Assembly: GCA_029863625.1 (NCBI GenBank)
Contig: JAOTUY010000022.1
Coordinates: 1-42,313, forward strand
Direction: 5' to 3'
Length of the DNA: 42,313 bases
Origin: Acidimicrobiia bacterium
GTDB lineage: Bacteria; Actinomycetota; Acidimicrobiia; Spongiisociales; UBA4744
Part shown: one piece after another, positions 8,819 through 15,479 of the stretch
How positions within the stretch are numbered: position 1 is the first letter of the stretch
Layout: every line of letters starts with the position of its first letter
Notes under the pieces: model-generated
What the model was told of the DNA's origin: nothing
What the model saw: the letters and a program-made list of their open reading frames with translations, nothing else
Databases searched by the model: none
Position numbers and translations under genes: made by a program

Positions 8819-10006
8819 CTACTCGGTCAGATCGGTGCCGGTCCGAAACGCCTCCCGCCAGCCAACCTTGGACGTGGCCCGCGCCACGCCTCCCACGTAG
8901 ATGCGTCCGGCCAGTCGGATCATGGTCAGGCCCGCGACGATCATCACGCCGAGGGCGACGGCGATCTCCCAGTTCTCTGCCCAACCTCTGGCGATCCGGC
9001 CCGGCATCAGCATGGGCGCCCAGAAGGGGATGAATGACGTCACCCGGATCAACAGCGTGTCGACGCCCCCCGAAATGGTTATCAAACCGAGAACGTAGCC
9101 GATACCGACCAGAATGCTCATCGGGCCGATAACACTGCCGGCCTCCTGGTTGTTGGAGGCCAGTGACCCTCCGGCGGCATACAACGATCCGTAGAAGGCG
9201 TACCCGAGAAGGAACCAGACGATGACCCAGACGACGATCGATGCCGAGGCAGCCGGGATCTCTAGTCGATCGCTGGCGAGACCGATGGTGAGTGCCAGTG
9301 TCCCGATCGCGACGATCTGAACCAACCCGAGCAGACCGATGCTCAATACCTTGGCAAGCATCAAGTGGTGGGGTTTGATGGCTCCCAACAGCAACTCGAC
9401 GACCCGGTTGGCCTTCTCCTCGACGACGGCGTAGCCGATCCATTGGCCGTATGCGAGGATGGCCATGAACATCAGGATCACCGAGATGGCGGCCAGGACC
9501 TCGTCGGCGACCGAACCGGCTTCGGGTGATTCGACCGCCCGGGACTCGATTTCAGGATGAATCAGCCGATTGGCCTCTTCGGCGGTGAGACCCAAGCCGG
9601 CAGCCGTGTCACGGACTTGCTGATTGGAAACCGCCAGCCACACCGCATTCGCCAATCCGTTGGAGGTACTCGGTCCCCACACGACCTCGTCGTCACCGAC
9701 GACCAGTGCGTCGACCTCTCGGTTGGCTAGGGCCGCTTCTGCCTCGGTCAGGGATGGAAAGCGCTCGGTCATCACGCGTCCATCGGGGTGGAGGAGTTCC
9801 TGGATGTCTCGCTCGACGGCAGCCGGGGGGTCGTCGACCAGACCGAGTTGGTAGGTGACCGTCTGGTCGCCCCCGCTGCTCAGAACCAGAGCCGTCATGC
9901 CGATTGCCACCACCGCTAGCACAACCGCCGAGGAAATCAGGAAGGGTTTCTTCCAAGCGTTGAGTTCCCGGCCCATGGCGAGCACAATGGTTGTGCGTTC
10001 TCTCAT
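8819..10006 (-). CDS. ABC-2 type transporter permease (NatB-like)
   Basis: 395 aa. The pattern is one N-terminal membrane helix (ISSAVVLAVVAIGMTALVL), a large extracellular domain of about 130 residues, then five hydrophobic segments from 'AISVILMFMAILAYGQWIGYAVVEEKANRVVELLL' onward. The motif 'VVEEKxNRVVELLLGAIKPHHLMLAKVL' is typical of NatB/ABC-2 exporters. Its ATG overlaps the stop of the ATPase gene (ATGA), so the two are translationally coupled and make one exporter. Family members move Na+ or drugs; the substrate here is not evident. Confidence 0.88.
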   Translation of the reverse strand: MRERTTIVLAMGRELNAWKKPFLISSAVVLAVVAIGMTALVLSSGGDQTVTYQLGLVDDPPAAVERDIQELLHPDGRVMTERFPSLTEAEAALANREVDALVVGDDEVVWGPSTSNGLANAVWLAVSNQQVRDTAAGLGLTAEEANRLIHPEIESRAVESPEAGSVADEVLAAISVILMFMAILAYGQWIGYAVVEEKANRVVELLLGAIKPHHLMLAKVLSIGLLGLVQIVAIGTLALTIGLASDRLEIPAASASIVVWVIVWFLLGYAFYGSLYAAGGSLASNNQEAGSVIGPMSILVGIGYVLGLITISGGVDTLLIRVTSFIPFWAPMLMPGRIARGWAENWEIAVALGVMIVAGLTMIRLAGRIYVGGVARATSKVGWREAFRTGTDLTE

Positions 10007-10914
10007 CGGCCCACCGCCGAGGTGAATACTTCGCTGAGGCGGGGAGGTTCTAGGGTGAACGATGAGATCTCTCCGGCCTGGGTGGCGGCGGAGGCCATCA
10101 TCTCGAGATTTGCGTCCTCATCAACCAGGAGCCGGATCCGGTCATCCCGGCTCTCAACGAGACTCGCACCTGGAAGCTGGTCAATCCATGACGGATCGAC
10201 CGGCCCGGACGTGGCGATCTCCAGGTAACGCTTCGGCGACGCCGATCGAAGCTGCGCCACCCGGCCTGACAAGATGACTTGTCCGGCATTGATGATGGCA
10301 ACGTCGTCGCAAAGGTCCTCAACCAGGTCGAGTTGATGACTCGAGAACAAGACCGCAATCCCTCGCTCCGCCTGCTCGCGCAGAATCCGGGCCATGGTCA
10401 CCACGGCAATCGGATCGAGTCCGGCGAAGGGTTCATCGAGCACCAAGAGCATGGGGTCGTGAACCAGCGAAGCCGCCAACTGCACGCGCTGCTGGTTGCC
10501 GTGCGAAAGCTCCACAACCTTCGCGTTGGCTCGATCCGTGAGATCGAATACCTCCAGCCAACGGTCGACTGCTTGCTCGGCGCTGGGAAGGTCAAGACCG
10601 TGTAACCGTCCGAAGTACACCAGTTGTTTGCGGACCCGCATCTTCGGGTACAGCCCTCGCTCCTCTGGCATGTAGCCGATCCGCCGGCGCACGGACGTTG
10701 TCAGTTCGCTGTCCTCCCACGTTACCCGGCCCCTATCCGGTCGAACCAGCCCGAAGATCGTGCGCATGGCGGTGGTTTTGCCGGCGCCGTTGGGGCCGAG
10801 GAAACCAAGCATCTGTCCGGGGGCCACGGAAAGACTGCAGTCGGCAAGAGCGATGACGTCACCGAATCGTTTGCTGAGTCCATCTAGGCGAAGCACCGGT
10901 TCATGGTGACACAT
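10003..10914 (-). CDS. ABC transporter ATP-binding protein (NatA-like)
   Basis: About 303 aa from ATG 10914 (MCHHEPVLRL); a GTG at the Val of 'PVLRL' is an alternative start. Walker A 'GPNGAGKTT', Q-loop region 'RRRIGYMPEERGLY', signature 'VVELSHGNQQRVQLA', Walker B 'MLLVLDEPFAGLDP' and the switch His in 'LFSSHQLDLVE' are all present. The ~90-residue C-terminal extension is typical of NatA-like ATPases. The signature is SHGNQ rather than LSGGQ, a known variant in this subfamily. It energises the coupled permease. A stretch of gene remnants lies upstream. Confidence 0.92.
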   Translation of the reverse strand: MCHHEPVLRLDGLSKRFGDVIALADCSLSVAPGQMLGFLGPNGAGKTTAMRTIFGLVRPDRGRVTWEDSELTTSVRRRIGYMPEERGLYPKMRVRKQLVYFGRLHGLDLPSAEQAVDRWLEVFDLTDRANAKVVELSHGNQQRVQLAASLVHDPMLLVLDEPFAGLDPIAVVTMARILREQAERGIAVLFSSHQLDLVEDLCDDVAIINAGQVILSGRVAQLRSASPKRYLEIATSGPVDPSWIDQLPGASLVESRDDRIRLLVDEDANLEMMASAATQAGEISSFTLEPPRLSEVFTSAVGR

Positions 10915-10982
10915 ACCCCGGATGATGGCCAGGGTCAACGGTCCGGTCCGATTCTTCAAAGCGCCCTATCGCCGGTTGCAGA

Positions 10983-11320
10983 TCAACCCCTGGTCGGGTG
11001 TTCGGTTGATCCAATCGGTGGGGGACGGGTGTCCCGATCGAAGAGCATCCTGCGGACTATGACCCGGCGTCGATCCGGGTCAGGGGGTGGCAAGGGTCGT
11101 CGGTTCGCCTCGATCCGCTTCGCCAGCGTGAGGAGCGACATGGCCCCGGCCGCCACCGGAAGGATAGCCGGGCCGTCGACCATCCATGAGAGCACCGGAA
11201 GGGTCGCCAAAGCAACCATGCCGTTCCCAGAGGGAAGATCACCACCAGGACACCAAGGAATCCGCTGACGCCTCTTGCGCCGGCGAACCCCAGGAACAGC
11301 GGCCAGCTATGCCTGCCACC
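10983..11320 (-). pseudogene. Remnant of a PlsY-like glycerol-3-phosphate acyltransferase
   Basis: Two overlapping frames together read like the C-terminal half of PlsY: 'GRHSWPLFLGFAGARGVSGFLGVLVVIFPLG', then after a frame change near 11220, 'ILPVAAGAMSLLTLAKRIEANRRPL' and a basic tail. G-H-x-W-P and F-x-G-x-(K/R)-G-V are PlsY hallmarks; here the Gly before His is Arg. The N-terminal half is missing and the sequence runs straight into a tetR remnant on the other strand at about 11310. PlsY normally makes lysophosphatidic acid in the membrane; this copy cannot. Confidence 0.6.
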
Positions 11321-11540
11321 GGCGTTGCCAAGGGCTCGATCTACCTCCACTTTGGGTCCCGCGACGACCTGATCGCCGCCCTCCAAGCACAGGTCTGGAC
11401 CCAGATGATGCAGACCCCACGCCTACTCGCAACCAACGATGAGCTGGTGATCCAGAGCGTTCGGTCGTCGCGCTCGTTGCAGCGCATAGCGGGTCTTGTC
11501 GGTGGAACCGATGGCGGACCCAACGACTTCACCGATCAAG
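11309..11540 (+). pseudogene. Remnant of a TetR-family regulator
   Basis: The reading from 11309 gives 'TGVAKGSIYLHFGSRDDLIAALQAQVWTQMM', the second half of a TetR DNA-binding domain (recognition helix followed by YxHFxSRDDL). The first half of the domain is absent, and after about 60 residues the sequence loses sense. The left edge abuts the plsY remnant, so a deletion probably joined the two. The right end is approximate. Confidence 0.6.
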
Positions 11541-11574
11541 GAGACCTGCGCGAACCAGGGGCGTCTCGGCGAGT

Positions 11575-12840
11575 TCAGCGACCGGCGGCGATGCCGGCCG
11601 GCTTGGTGCCCCGGACGAGCTGTTCCTTCGTAACCACCGACAGGACGGAGAGGGCGACGTCGACGAAGCCGGCCCCCTCCATCAGCCGCCGCGCGCCGGC
11701 ATCGCTCCACTGCCACTGGCCCCAAGCGTCGACCTTGCCCGACTCATCCTGGTCCCGGATCCTCTGGTCCAACGTCAGCACGGCCCGCCCACCGGGGCGG
11801 AGGACCCGGTACATCTCCCGCAACGCCTGCTGAGGATCCGGGATGAACTTCACGCAGTTCAGGGAGGCGACGACGCTGAACCGTCCGTCCTCCCACGGCA
11901 GCGCCATGGCATCGCCCATGACAATCTCAGCCGTCCCGGCGGCGATGCGGTCGGCGAGACGCTGTCGAGCCATCCCGAGCTGGATCTCCGAGAGGTCCAA
12001 GCCGGCGACGTAGCGCACGTGCGAGGCCTGCTCCGTCAACAACCCCGCGGACCCGCAACCGACGTCCAGCAGGTCATCGTCGGGCTGGAGGGCCAGCTCC
12101 CCGGCCATCGCCGCGTAGAACGAGTGCCTCATCGCCAGCACCCGGGCGCCGAACCTCCCCAGCCGACCGGTCGGCACCCCGACCCACGCGGTCCAGAATG
12201 CCCTGCGCCACCCCTTGCCCGGCGCACCCTTCGACCGGGGCGCGACAACGAAGATGCCCGCCACGGCCGCGGCCACCCACCCCAAGACAATCCACCGACG
12301 CATCGCGCACCCCTCTACTCCGGCGCGGGTCGGGTCCGCCAGTGGCTCGCCGCGGTCCAGGCGACCGGCGTATGGGCCGCGCGTCATCGAAGTCACCTCC
12401 TCAACCAACGGTTCCTCGTAGTGAACTTTGGGCCACTTCCACGCATGCCACAGGATCGCCAGTCCGGCCACAATCGTGGCCAGCGCGACGAGGGGGCCAC
12501 CGCTGAACTCCCCGCCGCCCACCACCAGATGCTCGATCAGATCCCGGGCCCACATCCCGGTGACCACCACACCCACACCCGCATTGGCGTACCGATTGAT
12601 GACGGGATCCCGCAAGACCAGCGTGAGGAACGCCATCGCCAACGGGACGAACCAGAACAGGGCAAGAAGGATCAGCAGGCCTGCGGTGATCTCCATATCT
12701 CCGAGGCGTCCCGCCGTGACCTCACCGAGGGTGCCCGGTGACGCCAAACCCAGCAACGTGCCGGCGGACATGCCCACCGCAACGATGACCCACGGAACGG
12801 CGACCCTGATCCTCCAAAGCAACGGCTCCACCTCAATCAC
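11575..12840 (-). CDS. Membrane domain fused to a class I SAM methyltransferase
   Basis: 421 aa in one open frame. Residues 10-135 hold four hydrophobic segments and resemble small DUF6326-like membrane proteins ('LLILLALFWFVPLAMAFLTLVL'). Residue 180 on starts like a new protein (MRRWIVLGWVAAAVAGIFVVAP, one membrane helix). It continues as a methyltransferase: motif I 'DDDLLDVGCGSAGLLTE', acidic end of strand 2 'VAGLDLSE', 'IVMGDAMALPWEDGRFSVV' and 'MYRVLRPGGRAVL' (ubiE/Methyltransf_11 type). An ATG at 12303 with GAGGGG six bases ahead could start the enzyme alone. Either this is a genuine fusion or two genes lost their separating stop. Substrate unknown. Confidence 0.75.
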   Translation of the reverse strand: MIEVEPLLWRIRVAVPWVIVAVGMSAGTLLGLASPGTLGEVTAGRLGDMEITAGLLILLALFWFVPLAMAFLTLVLRDPVINRYANAGVGVVVTGMWARDLIEHLVVGGGEFSGGPLVALATIVAGLAILWHAWKWPKVHYEEPLVEEVTSMTRGPYAGRLDRGEPLADPTRAGVEGCAMRRWIVLGWVAAAVAGIFVVAPRSKGAPGKGWRRAFWTAWVGVPTGRLGRFGARVLAMRHSFYAAMAGELALQPDDDLLDVGCGSAGLLTEQASHVRYVAGLDLSEIQLGMARQRLADRIAAGTAEIVMGDAMALPWEDGRFSVVASLNCVKFIPDPQQALREMYRVLRPGGRAVLTLDQRIRDQDESGKVDAWGQWQWSDAGARRLMEGAGFVDVALSVLSVVTKEQLVRGTKPAGIAAGR

Positions 12841-13152
12841 CTTCTCACATCCGTGCGCTCCGATGAACGACCTTCTCTGAGGTGACGGCGCCTGCAGGAC
12901 CTCAGCGCGTCACCCCAAGGGCTCTACGCGTCGCCCGATGATGCGGGCCGCGGACACGAACCGCACACACCTCGATTATCGGTCCTGCCACGACCACTGG
13001 GAAGAGGGAGCTGGTCCGAATTCCCCCGGGGCCAAGACCCCCTCGAGGCTACTGATGATGGCGCAAGACCAGACGGTCTCGTCAGCTCTGCCGACCTGTG
13101 GAACCCGCCGGCTTCGATAGCGCATTATCTCGCCACCCGAACGCCTAGACGA

Positions 13153-13255
13153 CCTCATCGGCTCCGAGCCGAACCGGCAGATCGAGCGCATCGGGCGAAA
13201 CGACTTCGCCACGGTCCGCGGTCGCTGCGCAGCTGGGCAGGTAGCGCACGAGGCT
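13153..13255. repeat. Diverged ~100-bp repeat, copy B
   Basis: Partner of 7905-8008, same orientation; shared blocks are given there. It lies about 5.2 kb from copy A. The two copies bracket the ABC exporter, the plsY/tetR remnants and the methyltransferase, and copy B is about 300 bp upstream of the peptide cassettes. Confidence 0.5.
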
Positions 13256-13614
13256 TCGATAGCGGACGGATAGGCGAAACGTGCGATGTGGCGCGAGATC
13301 GGGGTGATCTGCGTGGTTACGTTCACTCCGGAGAGCAAGCGGTGAGAACGACAACGGGGCAATGACCCCTTGAGGTCGCAGGCATTCCCGAGCGCCCCCG
13401 GACCTGTCAGCGTGCCGTGGGGCCAGACGACCGATGCCCCCGGACCCTGGGCCTGTCCCTTAGGCGACCTGTGGCCGGGAGGCCCCTGCTCCTGATACCG
13501 GTGCCCGAGAAATCGACGGCCCGATCCTTGCCGCAGCCGCCTTTCGTGAACCCCGGCAGGACGATTCGGTAGCACTAGTTCCGATAGCTCACGACAAATG
13601 ATCCCATCGACCTA

Positions 13615-13644
13615 GAGACACGCAGAGTGGTCTAGTGATAAGTT
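13615..13644 (+). promoter_or_regulatory. Promoter of peptide unit 1 (extended -10)
   Basis: TGA-TAAGTT at 13636-13644 is an extended -10. GAGACA (13615-13620) is a weak -35 with an 18-base spacer. The same TGA-TANNTT element precedes all three units (TAAGTT, TAGTTT, TACGTT), which supports it. Confidence 0.55.
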
Positions 13645-13697
13645 CGATAGTGAAGCCGCACTCTGACGGTTTGGGGCTAGCTGCACTGGGAGGTGCA

Positions 13698-13829
13698 ATG
13701 ACATACGAGAAACCAGAAGTCCGCGATCTTGGCGACATCGCCAAGCACACCTACATCGTTCCGGGTCCCGATATCTGCTGGCCCGGTCAATCCTGCTACG
13801 ACACTACAGACGCCCTCGTTGACGGGTAG
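13698..13829 (+). CDS. Lasso-like RiPP precursor peptide 1
   Basis: 43 aa starting at ATG 13698 with GGAGG four bases ahead; an in-frame ATG at 13635 is less likely, since the paralogues start at the same internal point. The leader (residues 1-19) is MTYEKPEVRDLGDIAKHTY. It fits the lasso consensus YxxPxLxxxGxxxxxT, with Val in the Leu position and Thr18 as the penultimate leader residue if cleavage follows residue 19. The presumed core (20-43) is IVPGPDICWPGQSCYDTTDA plus LVDG. It holds C-x2-G-Q-S-C (Cys27, Cys33), shared with peptide 3, and ends VDG like peptide 3. No Asp/Glu falls at core position 7-9 (Asp is at 6, or at 7 if cleavage follows Thr18), so a classic lasso ring is uncertain. 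No maturation genes are nearby. Confidence 0.72.
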   Translation: MTYEKPEVRDLGDIAKHTYIVPGPDICWPGQSCYDTTDALVDG

Positions 13830-13852
13830 CCCGTCCAACCTTGGGCGTAGAG

Positions 13853-13899
13853 AGTGGTCCGAGCAGCCATGAAGAACCCTCATGGCTGTTCGGGCCACT
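13853..13899 (+). terminator. Conserved hairpin after peptide 1
   Basis: Arms of 20 bases (13853-13872 and 13880-13899) pair fully with two G-U wobbles; the loop is AGAACCC. It starts 23 bases after the stop. Similar hairpins follow the other two peptide genes. It could be a terminator or an mRNA-stabilising structure; no U-tract follows. Confidence 0.65.
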
Positions 13900-13927
13900 G
13901 CCACGTAGGCTGTTGAAATGGAGAGCG

Positions 13928-13955
13928 TTGACACAGAGAGTGGTTCTGATAGTTT
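13928..13955 (+). promoter_or_regulatory. Promoter of peptide unit 2
   Basis: TTGACA (13928-13933), a 16-base spacer ending TGA, and TAGTTT (13950-13955). This is the best -35 of the three units. The leader to the ATG would be about 45 bases. Confidence 0.6.
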
Positions 13956-14006
13956 CTGGCATACACGGCACCAGCCGTTAATGGGGACGCTGCATTGGGA
14001 GGTGCA

Positions 14007-14138
14007 ATGACCTACGAGAGACCAGAAGTCCGCGACTTCGGTTCGGTTGCCGAGCACACCTATGGGGGGCGCTGGCAAGGCGAATTCTCCGGATGCTCAG
14101 GCAAATACGAGGGCGACGACGAAGAACCACTCTGGTAG
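14007..14138 (+). CDS. Lasso-like RiPP precursor peptide 2
   Basis: 43 aa, ATG 14007, with GGAGG four bases ahead as in unit 1. The leader MTYERPEVRDFGSVAEHTY again fits YxxPxLxxxGxxxxxT. If cleavage follows Tyr19 (Thr at -2), the core is GGRWQGEFSGCSGKY and then an acidic tail EGDDEEPLW. Gly1 and Glu7 of this core could form a seven-residue macrolactam, the smallest ring size known for lasso peptides, so this is the copy that best fits the class. It has one Cys only and does not share the CxxGQSC motif of peptides 1 and 3. The decayed helix-turn-helix gene follows. Confidence 0.72.
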   Translation: MTYERPEVRDFGSVAEHTYGGRWQGEFSGCSGKYEGDDEEPLW

Positions 14139-14179
14139 CCGTCGTTCGTTGTAGTCGCGCCCCGACCGCCGGGCACGGA

Positions 14180-14225
14180 AGTGGTCCGCGTAGCCATCAG
14201 AAATCATGATGGACACTCGGGCTGC
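14180..14225 (+). terminator. Conserved hairpin after peptide 2
   Basis: Homologous to 13853-13899, but the pairing is weaker in the lower stem. The top of the stem has changed on both sides (CATCA with TGATG here, CATGA with TCATG in the other copies), a compensatory change that supports a real RNA structure. Confidence 0.6.
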
Positions 14226-14255
14226 TGCCACGTTGGTGACAGGTAGCCTCCCATG

Positions 14256-14473
14256 ATGGACCGACCGCTTGCCTTCGACGACTACCCGCCGATCATGGGC
14301 TCCGCCGATGTTGCCGAAATTTATTGATCCCGAGCGTCCAGACGGTGCGACGGATGGCACCGGAGGGTCGCATCCCCGGCACTCCGGGATCCTGGTGCCC
14401 TGAAGGGTCGTTCAACAGGGACGAGCTGCTCGCCTGGATGCGCTCGGACAAAGCCAGGGTGCATCCTCCGTGA
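14256..14473 (+). pseudogene. Decayed helix-turn-helix (excisionase-like, HTH_17) gene, unit 2
   Basis: From ATG 14256 the sequence reads 'DDYPPIMGSADVAEIY' and stops. In another frame it continues 'VQTVRRMAPEGRIPGTP...FNRDELLAWMR' and ends at 14473. Joined, this matches the MerR-like HTH_17/excisionase domain (xVAExLgVSxxTVRRMaxeGRIPg...F.r.dl.aWl). A shift of frame lies near 14320. A homologous, also broken gene follows peptide 3. It may once have regulated the cassette or moved it. Confidence 0.6.
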
Positions 14474-14716
14474 CGGAGTCAGCCGGCGTTCCGAAGTGCT
14501 GGGTTGGCTTGAGGGACGACGGGTCGAGCCAACTAGCTGCCGCTCATAACCGTTACTGGCCGACAGCTAGACAGCACGGTTACGGGGTGCAGTTTTTGTC
14601 GACCTAGATCAACGAAGGTCAAGTCACTTCCTACGCCTACGCTCCCGCCATCGAAAAGCCCTCAAAAGGTAGTAGCGCGAGTCGGCAGCTCGCGACAAGA
14701 TGATCCGATCGACCCA

Positions 14717-14745
14717 GGGACGCGCCGGGCGGCGGGTGATACGTT
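14717..14745 (+). promoter_or_regulatory. Promoter of peptide unit 3
   Basis: Extended -10 TGA-TACGTT (14737-14745), conserved with units 1 and 2. The -35 (GGGACG, 14717-14722) is weak. The ~55 bases upstream are homologous to those before unit 1. Confidence 0.5.
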
Positions 14746-14787
14746 GGACACAGCACGACACCAGCCCTGTCGTGGGCAGGAGGTGTG

Positions 14788-14892
14788 TTGACATACGAGA
14801 AGCCCGAAGTCCGCGATTTCGGCGATATCGCTCAGAACACCTTCGGCTTCGTTTGCTTTCTCGGTCAATCCTGCGTCATAGTCGACGGCTAA
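14788..14892 (+). CDS. Lasso-like RiPP precursor peptide 3 (TTG start)
   Basis: 34 aa. The start is TTG 14788, at the same distance from GGAGG as the ATG of units 1 and 2; the residues after it (TYEKPEVRDFGDIAQNTF) are again the leader consensus, with Thr18. The presumed core is GFVCFLGQSCVIVDG: Gly at position 1, two Cys in C-x2-G-Q-S-C, ending VDG as in peptide 1. Core positions 7-9 are Gly, Gln and Ser, so no classic lasso ring can form. A disulfide or another modification is possible. A long hairpin and a decayed HTH gene follow. Confidence 0.7.
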   Translation: MTYEKPEVRDFGDIAQNTFGFVCFLGQSCVIVDG

Positions 14893-14905
14893 GGGGCCTT
14901 ACCGC

Positions 14906-14953
14906 GGTGGTCCGAGCATCCATGAGGAATTGATCATGGCTGTTCGGGCCACT
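14906..14953 (+). terminator. Conserved hairpin after peptide 3
   Basis: Arms 14906-14925 and 14934-14953 pair over about 20 positions with a few wobbles or mismatches. The right arm is identical to that after peptide 1. It lies 13 bases after the stop. Confidence 0.62.
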
Positions 14954-15022
14954 GCCGCGTAGGTGACAGGTAGCCTTCCCGGACGGGCAAAACCGTGATC
15001 GCTCGACGACCACTCACCGATT

Positions 15023-15198
15023 ATGACCTCCGCTCAGGTGGCTGAGATGTTGGGCTATCCGAGAATGAAGCGGGTCAAGTGCCCCGTGAGGGCCATATCC
15101 CCGCGTATCGGCTTCCCGGCTCCCGCCGATACCGGTTCCTGAGGGACGAGATCATCGCCTGGCTCTACTCCGAAGAAACGAGGGTGGACCCTCATTGA
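15023..15198 (+). pseudogene. Decayed helix-turn-helix (excisionase-like) gene, unit 3
   Basis: ATG 15023 opens MTSAQVAEMLGYPRMKRVK, the N-terminal HTH_17 pattern; upstream in frame is DDHSPI, as in the unit 2 copy, but without a start. After a frame change near 15085 it continues 'REGHIPAYRLPGSRRYRFLRDEIIAWLYSEETRVDPH' and stops at 15198. The break is in nearly the same place as in unit 2. It is better kept than that copy and may have been intact recently. Confidence 0.6.
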
Positions 15199-15479
15199 TC
15201 TAACCCGCCGGACCGGGTAACCCAAGTATCTCGTCGAAGGCAACCAGGACCGGCGGGGCAATCTCAACGCTACATGTCACAGCCCGCAGCGAGAACCCCT
15301 TTTTTGTCCTAGGGGTCCTCTCCGTTTGACCCGCCTGCCGAGCACTCCTGGAGCCACCTGTCATCGGCATGTTGGCACTACCATGCCCGGGGCTAGAGTG
15401 CGGGCGTTTCGAGGACTGCCCGCGTCTAGCGGATCGGGTCCCGACCAATGGGAATCGGAAGAAAGGTTGGGGTTGCACT

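Larger units (their letters stand above)
12841..13697. other. Long gene-free stretch with repeat copy B and the first peptide promoter
   Basis: No credible gene. It contains the second copy of the decayed repeat (13153-13255), and a short related-looking block CTTCGATAGCG recurs at about 13112. The last 130 bases carry the conserved upstream region and promoter of the first lasso-like peptide. Open frames on the minus strand (e.g. 12976-13575) are Arg/Ser/Pro-rich and match nothing I know. Confidence 0.4.
13569..15198 (+). repeat. Three related lasso-like peptide cassettes in tandem
   Basis: Each unit has an extended -10 promoter, a GGAGG site, a 34-43 codon peptide gene with a near-identical leader, and a long hairpin about 13-45 bases after the stop. 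Units 2 and 3 also carry a decayed helix-turn-helix gene. A ~55-base block at 13569-13623 recurs at 14669-14723, showing that duplication included upstream DNA. All three peptides have the same start-site context. The leaders are conserved while the cores differ, the usual pattern in families of ribosomally made, modified peptides. Confidence 0.75.

Noticed and set aside
13624..13652. tRNA-like words (TGGTCTAGTGATAAG, then TTCGATAG)
   Set aside because: No cloverleaf, anticodon arm or acceptor stem can be drawn; the same bases are explained by the peptide promoter.
13569..15198. CRISPR array or integron cassettes as an explanation for the repeats
   Set aside because: The repeats are long, diverged and contain coding units with promoters; there are no short regular repeats with spacers, no integrase gene and no attC-like sites that I can see.
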